DNA of 64,000 nt, from NCBI GenBank assembly GCA_051884915.1, contig JBJEWF010000089.1:1-64000 (forward strand). Reading direction: 5' to 3'. The translations under genes were made by a program, and so were the position numbers. A model generated the notes under the pieces. It was given only the letters and a program-made list of their open reading frames with translations, was not told the origin of the DNA and ran no database searches. The first letter of the stretch is position 1; each line of letters starts with the position of its first letter. Positions 52,525-60,548 of the stretch are shown here, one piece after another. This DNA is from RUG572 sp051884915 (GTDB lineage Bacteria; Verrucomicrobiota; Kiritimatiellia; RFP12; UBA1067).

Positions 52525-53739
52525 ATGAAAAGCATTCAGAAAGTACTCGTTGTCAACTGTGGCTCGTCCTCGCTGAAGTTCCAGCTCTTCGACATGAAGG
52601 GCGAGGAGATGCTGTGCAAGGGCCTCGTGGAGCGCATCGGCATCGCCGGCAGCCGCCTGGTCTACACGAAGACGGGCTGCGGGAAAATCGTCCGCGAGGT
52701 CCCGATGAAGGACCACGTCGAGGCGATTGCGCAGGTCATGGCCGTGCTGAAGGACGCCGAAATCGGCGTGATCGCCTCGCTGTCCGAACTGGACGCCATT
52801 GGCCACCGCGTGGTGCATGGCGGCGACAAGTTCTCCGCGCCGGCGAAAATCACGGCGGCCGCCAAGAAGCTCATCCGGAAGTGCGTTCCGCTCGCCCCGC
52901 TGCACAACCCGGCCAATCTGCAGGGCATCGAGGCGTGCGAGAAGGCGGCCAGGGGCGTGCCGAACGTCGGCGTGTTCGACACGGCGTTCCACCAGACGAT
53001 GCCGGGGTGCGCGTACGCCTACGCGATTCCGCGCAAGGTCGCCCGCAAGTTCGGCATCCGCAAGTACGGCTTCCACGGCACGTCCCACAAGTTCATCGCG
53101 CAGGCGGCGGCGGCCTGGCTGAAGAAGCCGCTGAAGGCGGTCAATCTCGTGACCTGCCATCTGGGCAACGGCTCGTCGCTGGCCGCCGTGAAGAAGGGCG
53201 AATGCATCGACACCACGATGGGCATGACGCCGCTCGACGGCCTGATCATGGGCACGCGCTCCGGCACGGTCGATCCCGGCCTGCTCTTCTTCCTCGGCAA
53301 GCAGGGCTATTCGCTTGAGCAGCTGGACACGATGCTGAACAAGGAATCCGGCTTCCAGGGGCTGGCGGGCGCCTTTGGCGGCGACACGCGCGACGTGGCC
53401 GCGAAGGCGGACAAGGGCGATCTCGACGCCATCGAGGCGCTGGAGGCGTTCGGCCACCGCACGGCCCTGTACGTGGGCGGCTACCACACGCTCGTCGGCG
53501 GCGCCGACGCCATCGTGATGGCCGGCGGCATCGGCGAAAACGCCGCCGAACTCCGCGAGCAGATCGTGAAGCGCCTCGGCGCGTTGGGCGTGAAGCTCGA
53601 CAGGAAGGCCAACCAGGCGATCTTCGGCGGCAAGAGCGGCGTGATCTCGACGAAGGATTCCCGCATCCCCGTCATCGTGATTCCGACGAACGAAGAGCTC
53701 ATGATCGCCCGCGAAACGGTCGCGGTCCTCGCGAAATAG
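52525..53739 (+). CDS. ackA: Acetate kinase
   Basis: 404-residue kinase that converts acetyl phosphate and ADP to acetate and ATP. It has the N-terminal phosphate motif VNCGSSSLKFQLF, HRVVHGGDKFS with the substrate arginine, FHGTSHKFI, the second signature CHLGNGSSLAAVKKG, GTRSGTVDPG, and the C-terminal nucleotide motif AGGIGENAAELR. It is followed by pta after 48 bp. The pair gives substrate-level ATP from acetyl-CoA, as expected for a fermenter. The RBS is in a hairpin (see preceding entry). Confidence 0.97.
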   Translation: MKSIQKVLVVNCGSSSLKFQLFDMKGEEMLCKGLVERIGIAGSRLVYTKTGCGKIVREVPMKDHVEAIAQVMAVLKDAEIGVIASLSELDAIGHRVVHGGDKFSAPAKITAAAKKLIRKCVPLAPLHNPANLQGIEACEKAARGVPNVGVFDTAFHQTMPGCAYAYAIPRKVARKFGIRKYGFHGTSHKFIAQAAAAWLKKPLKAVNLVTCHLGNGSSLAAVKKGECIDTTMGMTPLDGLIMGTRSGTVDPGLLFFLGKQGYSLEQLDTMLNKESGFQGLAGAFGGDTRDVAAKADKGDLDAIEALEAFGHRTALYVGGYHTLVGGADAIVMAGGIGENAAELREQIVKRLGALGVKLDRKANQAIFGGKSGVISTKDSRIPVIVIPTNEELMIARETVAVLAK

Positions 53740-53787
53740 TCTCGCGGCTTCCGACTTTCAGTCTTCAACCTGCAACCGACAGAGAAA

Positions 53788-54825
53788 ATGAACGCAATCG
53801 AAACGATTATCTGGAAGGCCTCGGCGCTCAACGGCACGGTCGTGCTGCCGGAAGGCATGGACGAACGCGTGATCAAGGCCGCCTGCGCGTGCGTGGACCG
53901 CAAGATCTGCACCCCGGTGGTGCTGGGCACGGCCGAGGAAATCGCCGCCGCCGAACTGAAGGCCGGCCTGAAGCTGGCGGAGCGCGGCATCCGCACGATC
54001 GACTACACGCAGGGCGACGCCGAACTGGAGGCCGCCTATCTGGAGGCCTGGAACGCCAAGGAGGCGCGCAAGCCGACCGAGAAGCAGAAGATCATCGATC
54101 TCGCGGCGGCGCAGAAGACGCTCCGCACGAAGCGCATCTACTTCGGCGGCATGATGGTGAAGCTCGGCCGCGTCGACGGCCTCGTCGCGGGGTCGATCGC
54201 CTCGACGGGCGACATGCTCCGCGCGGCCTTCCACACCCTGGGCACGCAGAAGGGCGTGAAGACGGCCTCCAGCTGCTTCATCATGGACCTCAAGAATCCG
54301 ACGCCGTCGGGCGATACCGTGCTGGCCTTCGGCGACTGCGCGGTGATTCCCAATCCCACGGCCGAGCAGCTCGTCGACATCGGCCTGGCGACGGCGCAGA
54401 CCTATCGCGACCTGACGGGCAACGAGCCGCGCGTGGCCTACCTGTCGTTCTCGACGAAGGGGTCCGCCGGCGGCGAGCTGGTCGAGAAGGTCCAGCGGGC
54501 CGTCGCGCTCGCGAAGCCGCAGTTTGCCGCCGCCGGCATCAAGATGGACGGCGAGCTGCAGTTCGACGCGGCGCTCGTGCCGGACGTCGGCCGGCTGAAG
54601 AATCCGAACGGCGAGATCCAGGGCAACGCGAACGTGTTCATCTTCCCGGATCTGCAGGCCGGCAACATCGGCTACAAGATCGCCCAGCGTCTGGGCGGCG
54701 CCACCGCGATCGGTCCGAATCTCCAGGGCCTCGCGAAGGCGATGAACGACCTGTCGCGCGGGTGCAGCGCCGAGGACATCGTCGGCACGATCTGCGTGAC
54801 GCTGCTCCAGTCGACGACGAAGTGA
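53788..54825 (+). CDS. pta: Phosphate acetyltransferase
   Basis: 345-residue short-form Pta, interconverting acetyl-CoA and acetyl phosphate. Family features: VVLPEGMDERVIKAA near the N-terminus, FGGMMVKLGRVDGLVAGSI, SSCFIMDL, FGDCAVIPNPTAEQL, LSFSTKGSAGGELV, ELQFDAALVPDVG, and NVFIFPDLQAGNIGYK. It lacks the N-terminal DRTGG regulatory region of the long E. coli enzyme. Partner of ackA directly upstream. No good Shine-Dalgarno is visible before the ATG. Confidence 0.96.
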   Translation: MNAIETIIWKASALNGTVVLPEGMDERVIKAACACVDRKICTPVVLGTAEEIAAAELKAGLKLAERGIRTIDYTQGDAELEAAYLEAWNAKEARKPTEKQKIIDLAAAQKTLRTKRIYFGGMMVKLGRVDGLVAGSIASTGDMLRAAFHTLGTQKGVKTASSCFIMDLKNPTPSGDTVLAFGDCAVIPNPTAEQLVDIGLATAQTYRDLTGNEPRVAYLSFSTKGSAGGELVEKVQRAVALAKPQFAAAGIKMDGELQFDAALVPDVGRLKNPNGEIQGNANVFIFPDLQAGNIGYKIAQRLGGATAIGPNLQGLAKAMNDLSRGCSAEDIVGTICVTLLQSTTK

Positions 54826-54835
54826 GCGGTTCCGG

Positions 54836-55816
54836 ATGACGGCCGAAGAGCAGATCCGCCGGGCGCGCGAGGTGTTCGACGTGGAGATCGCGGGGTTGCA
54901 GAAGACCCGCGATTCTCTCGGCGCGTCGTTTGCGCAGACGATCGCGCTGATGCAGAACTGCCTGGCCGAAGGCGGCAAGGTCGTCGTCACCGGTGTCGGC
55001 AAGAGTCTGCACGTGGCCGAGAAGACGAGCGCGATCCTGGCCAGCACGGGAACCTGCTCCGTCGTCCTGAACCCCGTCCAGGCGATGCACGGGGACCTGG
55101 GCATGACGGATCCCCGTGACGTCCTGCTGGCGCTGAGCTTCTCCGGGGAGTCCGAGGAAATCGTCCGCCTGATTCCGGCGGTCCGCCGCCACGGGCTGAA
55201 GGTCGTCGCCCTGGTCGGCAATCCCGGGTCGACGCTGGCGCGCCTGGCCGACGTCGTCCTGGAAATCCCGTGCGGACCGGAAGCGTGCCCGTTCGGCATG
55301 GCGCCGACGAATTCGACGACGGCCACGATGGCGATGGGCGACGCCCTGGCGATGGTCATGATCGAGGCGCAGAAGTTCGACAAGGAGCGTTATGCGCTGA
55401 ACCATCCCGCCGGCGCCATCGGCCGCGCCCTGCTGCTCAAGGTGGCGGACATCATGCGCACGGGCGCGAACCTGGCGCGGGTGTCGCCGGAGACGACCGT
55501 TCTCGACGCGCTTCTGGCGATGACGGCGGCCAAGGCGGGCTGTGCGGTGGTCGTGGACGCCGCCGGCAAGCTGCTGGGCATTTTCACGGACGGCGATTTC
55601 CGCCGGCACGTCTCGGAGGGCCGGTCCGTCCTGGCGGATCCGATCTCCCTGCACATGACGCGCAATCCCCTGTCGATCCGCGGCGACGCGTACGCCGTCG
55701 ACCTGCTGCGCGTGTTCGAGCGGCGGCGGATCGACGATCTGCCGGTCTGCGACGAGGCGGGCAACGTGCTGGGGCTGGTCGACATTCAGGATTTGCCCAA
55801 GATGAAAGTTTTATGA
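54836..55816 (+). CDS. kdsD: Arabinose-5-phosphate isomerase (KpsF/GutQ/KdsD family)
   Basis: 326-residue sugar isomerase making arabinose 5-phosphate from ribulose 5-phosphate, the first step to Kdo of lipopolysaccharide. An SIS domain (about 30-190) has VVVTGVGKSLHVAEKTSAIL, HGDLGMTDPRDVLLALSFSG and the family segment APTNSTTATMAMGDALA with HPAGAIGR. Two CBS domains follow (about 205-326, VADIMRTGANLA and DPISLHMTRNP). Its presence supports an LPS-type outer membrane. It starts 10 bp after pta and its stop overlaps the next promoter. Confidence 0.93.
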   Translation: MTAEEQIRRAREVFDVEIAGLQKTRDSLGASFAQTIALMQNCLAEGGKVVVTGVGKSLHVAEKTSAILASTGTCSVVLNPVQAMHGDLGMTDPRDVLLALSFSGESEEIVRLIPAVRRHGLKVVALVGNPGSTLARLADVVLEIPCGPEACPFGMAPTNSTTATMAMGDALAMVMIEAQKFDKERYALNHPAGAIGRALLLKVADIMRTGANLARVSPETTVLDALLAMTAAKAGCAVVVDAAGKLLGIFTDGDFRRHVSEGRSVLADPISLHMTRNPLSIRGDAYAVDLLRVFERRRIDDLPVCDEAGNVLGLVDIQDLPKMKVL

Positions 55817-55822
55817 TACAAT
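55793..55822 (+). promoter_or_regulatory. Promoter of the pilus-like operon
   Basis: TTGCCC (55793-55798), an 18-bp spacer and TGA-extended TACAAT (55817-55822), located at the kdsD stop. GAGGAGG (55835-55841) then precedes the ATG at 55848 by 6 nt. Confidence 0.65.
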
Positions 55823-55847
55823 TCCACCAACCGTGAGGAGGTTAGCC

Positions 55848-56564
55848 ATGAACACGAAGACATTTGCCGCATTTTCGCTTGCGCTGCTGTGCGCGGTTTC
55901 CGTTTCGGCCCAGTCCCGTCGCCGCGGCCCGGTGGGCGCCGACGGGGGCAAGTCCGTCGCCCAGGGGCGCGACGCCTACGTCTCCATCGACACGCCGGCC
56001 CGTCCGGGCGGAACGTGCCTGGCGAGCGCGCCGAACCTTTCGGCCAACGGCAAGCTGATGCCGCCGCTGGGCGGCAAGCCGCGCCAGTGGATCGTGCTTG
56101 AGATGAAGTACACGACGCAGGCCCGGTGGCAGGACGAGCTGACCTTCACGTGGCACGTTCTCCTGGACGCGACGAAGGCGAAGGAGAAGGATCCGAAGAA
56201 TCTGCCGTCGCAGTATTCGTACTACAACGCCCAGGTCCGCTACGTGGACATCAAGAAGGGCAGCCACATGGCGAGCGTCTGCCTGCCGCCGTCCGTCCTG
56301 GAGCGCTTCGGCGAACCCTGCACGGTGAGCGTGATCATCACGAACAAGGAGGGCGACGAGCTCGCGTTCCACACGGAGAACGCCGACGGCAACGTGAGCC
56401 AGGCCGGCGAGAAGTGGTGGGAGAACGACAAGTTCATGAGCTGGGAGAAGACGATCAAGGGCGAGAAGAAGGCGATGGTCGAGCGCCGCCAGGGATTGCT
56501 GGACCGCTCCAAGACGCCGTTCTACCTCGTGAACAATGCGGACTACGAACTCTCGCAGAACTGA
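55848..56564 (+). CDS. Amuc_1102-like pilus locus protein
   Basis: 238 residues with a signal peptide (about 1-22, ending SVSAQ). The mature protein is a compact beta-rich domain (WIVLEMKYTTQARWQDELTF, then TWHVLLD; YYNAQVRYVDIKKGSHMA; CTVSVIITNKEGDELAF) ending in a charged segment. Position and size match Amuc_1102, the first gene of the Akkermansia pilus-like cluster, reported to have an Ig-like fold; the assignment rests mainly on synteny with the four following genes. Strong promoter and RBS. Its exact role in the pilus system is unknown. Confidence 0.72.
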   Translation: MNTKTFAAFSLALLCAVSVSAQSRRRGPVGADGGKSVAQGRDAYVSIDTPARPGGTCLASAPNLSANGKLMPPLGGKPRQWIVLEMKYTTQARWQDELTFTWHVLLDATKAKEKDPKNLPSQYSYYNAQVRYVDIKKGSHMASVCLPPSVLERFGEPCTVSVIITNKEGDELAFHTENADGNVSQAGEKWWENDKFMSWEKTIKGEKKAMVERRQGLLDRSKTPFYLVNNADYELSQN

Positions 56565-56604
56565 CGTCCCCCGGTTTCATGGTTTCGTATAGCAGGAAGA
56601 CAGG

Positions 56605-58332
56605 ATGTCCAGACTACTGACTCTCAACATCGGCGCCTCGAAAGCGGTTCTGGCCGAGTACGCGCTGGGCGGGAAGCGCCGTCTGACGCTGAGCGCCTAC
56701 GGCTCGTGCGATCTGCCGGCCGTCGACATCAACGCTCCCGAGACGCTGGCCGCCGCTTTGCCGTCCGCGCTGCACCAGATCATGCGCGAGCGGGGAATCC
56801 GTCCCGCGCCGCTCGTCGTGTCGCTGAGCGGACAGATGGTGTTTCCGCGGTTCGCGAAGTTTCCGCCGGTCGGCGACGCCGAGAAACTTGAGCAGCTGGT
56901 CCGCTACGAAATCGAGCAGAACGTCCCGTTCCCCATCGACGAGATCGTCAGCGACCACCAGTTCCTGGGCCAGACGGCGGACGGCGACACGGCCGCGCTC
57001 ATCGTCGCGGCCAAGCTGGACGCGGTTCGCGCGGTCACGGACGGCGTGCGCGGCGCCGGGCTGAAGCCCGCGATCGTCGACGTGTCGCCGATGGCCGTCT
57101 GCAACGCGATGCGCTTTGCCAATCCGGGCCTGACCGGCTGCACGGTCCTGCTGGACATCGGGTCGAAGACGACGAGCCTGATTCTCGTCGAGAACGAGAA
57201 GATCTACAACCGGTCGATCCCCGTGGCCGGCAACGCGATCACGAAGGAGATCGCCCAGGCGTTCGGCTGCTCGTTCGAGGAGGCCGAACAGCTGAAGATC
57301 GAGCGCGGCTACGTCTCCCTCGGCGGCGTGACGGAAGACGCCGACGAGATCACGGACCGGGTGTCGAAGGTCATCCGGATGGTCCTCACGCGGCTGCACG
57401 CGGAGATTTCGCGTTCGATCAACTTCTACCGTTCGCAGCAGGGCGGCGCCGCGCCGACGAAGCTGTTCCTGACGGGCGGCTCGTCGCGGATTCCGCAGCT
57501 GGCCGATTTCTTCATGGAAACCCTGCAGGTCGAAGTCGGTTTCCTGTATCCGTTTGAGACCGGGGTCGCGCTCGGCTCGAAGATCGACCGCACGGCGCTC
57601 CAGGAGAACGACGCGTTCATTCTGGCGGAATCGGTCGGCCTGGCGCTGCGGCAGACGGATCTGGCGTCAATTCGCATCAATCTGATGCCGCCGGAACTGG
57701 TGAGCGAGGCGCGGGCGATTCGCCGCATCCCGTTCCTGGTGGTCGGCGGCGTGGCCTTCCTCGCCGCGCTGGGCGCGGGATGGCTGGCCGAGGACCGCAA
57801 GGCGGAAGTCGCGCAGGCGCAGATCGAGCAGGTCGAGAGCCGCAACGGCAAGTTGAAGGGCCTTGACGCGCAGCTCAAGGCCGCCCAGCGGGCGGTCGAA
57901 GAGGAATGCGCGCGGAGCGACGCGTTCCAGCGTCTGCTCTGGCAGCGCTCGGCCACGCTGCTGCGCGTGCGCGCGGTCCGCGAAAGCCTGATCCCGGGCA
58001 TGTGGATCACCAGCTGGGCGGTCGACGCCAAGGAAAAGGCGTCGCCGGACGCGCCGGACGGCGTGCGGGTGACGATCCGCGGATGGCGCGACGCGATGGC
58101 GAAGGCGGAAGCCACCTGGGCGGAGAAGAACGGCGGCAAGCGTTCGACGGCGGCGGAAATCGTCCAGGCCTCGCTGAAGGCGCGCCAGGTGGTGATCCCC
58201 GACTCCGTGAAAATCGTGACGCAGAAGAACGTGAAGGAGTGTCTGGTCGAATTCGCGATCAGCATGGCGTTCGCGCGCGCTCCTTCCGCATTGCCCGAGG
58301 CCGGCCGTAAAGGAAAGGCGGCGAACGAATGA
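56605..58332 (+). CDS. PilM-like actin-fold ATPase fused to a PilN-like membrane region
   Basis: 575 residues, Amuc_1101 by position. Residues 1-about 365 are PilM-like: LNIGASKAVLAEY at the start, the phosphate-binding TVLLDIGSKTTSLILVEN, SIPVAGNAITKEIAQAFGCS and KLFLTGGSSRIPQLADFF. A transmembrane helix follows (about 375-394, FLVVGGVAFLAALGAGWLA), then a coiled coil and a periplasmic domain with PGMWITSWAVDA and ECLVEFAISMAF, arranged like PilN. In type IV pili these two are separate proteins of the inner-membrane platform. The stop overlaps the next start by 4 bp (ATGA). Confidence 0.86.
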   Translation: MSRLLTLNIGASKAVLAEYALGGKRRLTLSAYGSCDLPAVDINAPETLAAALPSALHQIMRERGIRPAPLVVSLSGQMVFPRFAKFPPVGDAEKLEQLVRYEIEQNVPFPIDEIVSDHQFLGQTADGDTAALIVAAKLDAVRAVTDGVRGAGLKPAIVDVSPMAVCNAMRFANPGLTGCTVLLDIGSKTTSLILVENEKIYNRSIPVAGNAITKEIAQAFGCSFEEAEQLKIERGYVSLGGVTEDADEITDRVSKVIRMVLTRLHAEISRSINFYRSQQGGAAPTKLFLTGGSSRIPQLADFFMETLQVEVGFLYPFETGVALGSKIDRTALQENDAFILAESVGLALRQTDLASIRINLMPPELVSEARAIRRIPFLVVGGVAFLAALGAGWLAEDRKAEVAQAQIEQVESRNGKLKGLDAQLKAAQRAVEEECARSDAFQRLLWQRSATLLRVRAVRESLIPGMWITSWAVDAKEKASPDAPDGVRVTIRGWRDAMAKAEATWAEKNGGKRSTAAEIVQASLKARQVVIPDSVKIVTQKNVKECLVEFAISMAFARAPSALPEAGRKGKAANE

Positions 58333-59378
58333 GTCTCTCGAAACAGCAGCTGATGGGCGCGGTGGGCGCCGGCCTTTTCGTCGTCCTCGCGGGCGGCATG
58401 GGCTATCTGCTCTGGGACGCGATGTCCCGGCGCATGGAGGCGGAAGAGGAACTGGCGGACCAGATGGCGGTCTTCCAGCGGTACAACGCCGCGGCCGTGT
58501 TCCCGTCGAAGAAGTCGATTGCCGACATCCAGTCGAACCAGGTCAGCCTGGCGGCTTGGCGGCAGACGGCTCTCGACCTGGCCGCGCGCGGCGACAAGGT
58601 CCTGAATCCGGAAACGCCGTCGATCTTCAAGCAGCGTCTGCAGGCCGAGGTCCGCCGCCTGGCGGCGCTGCCGGGCGGCGTCGAAGGGAAGATCTGCGCG
58701 CCGGCGTTCTCGTTCGGCTTCGAGCAGTATCTGGGCGAAGGGGGCGTGCTGCCGTCGCCGGATGAAGTCGGCCGCCTGGCCACGCAGCTCGACCTGATCG
58801 CCCATGTGGCGGACATGTTCGCCGATGCGGGCGTGTTCGAGATCAAGAGCATCCAGCGGATCGCCGCGACGAAGGCGCCGGAAGAGGAGCCGGCCGCCAA
58901 GCCGAAGAAGCGGGTCCGGAAAAACGCAGAGGACGAGAACGAGGCGTCGAAGACCACCTGTCTCGAATACGCGTTCGAGTTCGCGGCGCGGCCGGCGGCG
59001 CTGGTCACCGTCCTGAATCGGCTGACGGCCGACACGCGGTTCGTCGTGATCAGGAAGTTCACCTTCAGCGCGGCGGCCGATCAGATCGTCGATCGCCTGG
59101 CGGCGGCCGAGGCGATCGAGGCCGGGAAGAATGCGCCGGCGTCCGCCACGCCGCGCCGCCGGCGCCGCGGCGCCGCGGCGGACGAGGCGAAGCCCGACGC
59201 GCCGAAGAAGGTCGACCGGCTGGTTTCCGACCCCGAGCAGGACGCCCCGATTCTCGTCGGCATGACGTTGGCGGTCTACGACTTCGGTCGCGGGACGGCG
59301 GCGGCCGCGAAGGCGGCGGACGCCGGAGACGAAGGGGCGAAGGTTTCCGCTCCCGTTGAAAAGAAGGAGGAAAAATAA
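58329..59378 (+). CDS. Amuc_1100-like pilus locus protein
   Basis: 349 residues with one N-terminal membrane helix (about 9-30) and a periplasmic or exposed part. It shares with Amuc_1100, as I recall that protein, the order FKQRLQAEVRRL, FSFGFEQYLG, a helix ending in FADAGVFEIKSIQRI and the strand pair TCLEYAFEFAARP to FVVIRKFTFS. The PilO-like fold is therefore likely. Two charged low-complexity stretches (around 195-215 and 265-295, KPKKRVRK and PRRRRRG) are additions. Amuc_1100 of Akkermansia stimulates TLR2; whether this one does is unknown. Coupled to both neighbours by stop-start overlaps. Confidence 0.75.
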   Translation: MSLSKQQLMGAVGAGLFVVLAGGMGYLLWDAMSRRMEAEEELADQMAVFQRYNAAAVFPSKKSIADIQSNQVSLAAWRQTALDLAARGDKVLNPETPSIFKQRLQAEVRRLAALPGGVEGKICAPAFSFGFEQYLGEGGVLPSPDEVGRLATQLDLIAHVADMFADAGVFEIKSIQRIAATKAPEEEPAAKPKKRVRKNAEDENEASKTTCLEYAFEFAARPAALVTVLNRLTADTRFVVIRKFTFSAAADQIVDRLAAAEAIEAGKNAPASATPRRRRRGAAADEAKPDAPKKVDRLVSDPEQDAPILVGMTLAVYDFGRGTAAAAKAADAGDEGAKVSAPVEKKEEK

Positions 59379-60490
59379 TGGCGGCCTCCAGGCAGAGTTT
59401 TTTCCGGGCCCATTGGGATTGGCTGGTCCTGGCGGCGGGATTGGCGGCGCTGGCCGTTTCGGCCGTGTTCCTGCTGCCGGCGCTCGGCACTTCGCCCGAA
59501 GACGGCGTCGCGGACTGCGAACGCCGGCTGAATGCCATCCATCCGGCGCACGAGGGCGTGGCGCCGGCCAATCTGGATCTCCTGAACAAGGCCTATCGGG
59601 AGGGCAAGACGCCGTCGGTGCTCCAGGGGGTGGACGCGAAGAAGGCGAACTTCCTCGCGAGCGAGCGGCGCATTCTCTGCCAGAACGGCGATGCCGCCTC
59701 GAAGAAGAAGGCGTGCGGCAAGCCCATTCCGGCGGAGTGCGAAGTCTGTCCGTTCTGCGGCGTCAAGCAGAATGTCGTCAAGGTCGAGGTCGATACCGAC
59801 GGCGACGGCATGCCGAACGACTGGGAGAAGAAATACGGGCTGAATCCCGACGATCCGTCCGACGCCGCGATCGATTCGGATGGCGACGGATTCACGAATC
59901 TTGAGGAGTATCAGGCCAAGACGGATCCAAGGGACAAGACGTCCCATCCCGACTATCTGGATTCGCTTTCCGTTGCGAGCGAGCTGAAGCAGACGACGCT
60001 GCCGTTCTACTTCAACAACTACCAGCCGCTGCCCGGCAAGGCGTATCGCCTGACGTTCCAGCGCATCGGCAAGTCGGGGTACGACTCGAAGTTCACGCCG
60101 AAGGTCGGCGAGGAAATCGCTGACGCCGCCGGCAAGGTGAAGACGGGCTGGACGGCCGTCGCGTTCAACCAGAAGTCCGAGCAGCGGCTCGTGAAGGGAA
60201 CCGGCAAGAGCGCGCTGAAGAAAATGGTTGACGTCTCGACGGTGGATCTCGTCCGCAAGAGCGACGGCAAGAAGATGACGATTGTGCTGGGCGAGAAGGT
60301 CAACACGGTCGAATCCCAGGCCGATCTCGTCTATGATCGCGGCGGCCGGAAGACCTTCACCGTCTCGGTCGGAACGGTTCTCGATCTCAACGGAGAGAAG
60401 TATCTTGTCACGAAACTGAAAGCGGGCGACAAGGGCTGCGAAGCGACCCTTCAGAACTGCAAGACGAAAAAGGAAAAAATCATACGTTGA
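59378..60490 (+). CDS. Amuc_1099-like pilus locus protein with TSP3 calcium-binding insert
   Basis: 370 residues with an N-terminal membrane helix (about 15-35). A cysteine cluster (Cys101, Cys113, Cys121, Cys124, Cys127, the last three as CEVCPFC) could be a zinc site. It is followed by two TSP3-type calcium motifs at 139-184 (DTDGDGMPNDWEKKYGLNP and DSDGDGFTNLEEY). The C-terminal half has beta-rich repeats like those in PilP-type proteins, ending in KTFTVSVGTVLDLNGEKYLV. Fourth gene of the locus and Amuc_1099 by position. The start codon overlaps the previous stop (TAATG). Confidence 0.75.
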   Translation: MAASRQSFFRAHWDWLVLAAGLAALAVSAVFLLPALGTSPEDGVADCERRLNAIHPAHEGVAPANLDLLNKAYREGKTPSVLQGVDAKKANFLASERRILCQNGDAASKKKACGKPIPAECEVCPFCGVKQNVVKVEVDTDGDGMPNDWEKKYGLNPDDPSDAAIDSDGDGFTNLEEYQAKTDPRDKTSHPDYLDSLSVASELKQTTLPFYFNNYQPLPGKAYRLTFQRIGKSGYDSKFTPKVGEEIADAAGKVKTGWTAVAFNQKSEQRLVKGTGKSALKKMVDVSTVDLVRKSDGKKMTIVLGEKVNTVESQADLVYDRGGRKTFTVSVGTVLDLNGEKYLVTKLKAGDKGCEATLQNCKTKKEKIIR

Positions 60491-60493
60491 CAC

Positions 60494-60522
60494 TTGATTT
60501 CCAAACCTGTTTTGGGTATCAT
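60494..60522 (+). promoter_or_regulatory. Promoter for the secretin gene
   Basis: TTGATT (60494-60499), a 17-bp spacer and TATCAT (60517-60522). GGGAG at 60536-60540 lies 8 nt before the ATG at 60549. The secretin may thus be made independently of the upstream pilus genes. Confidence 0.65.
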
Positions 60523-60548
60523 TTTGAGGACTTTAGGGAGCAAAGTTA

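Noticed and set aside
60487..60492. TTGACA as the -35 of the secretin promoter
   Set aside because: It would be 24 bp from the TATCAT box. TTGATT at 60494-60499 gives 17-bp spacing.
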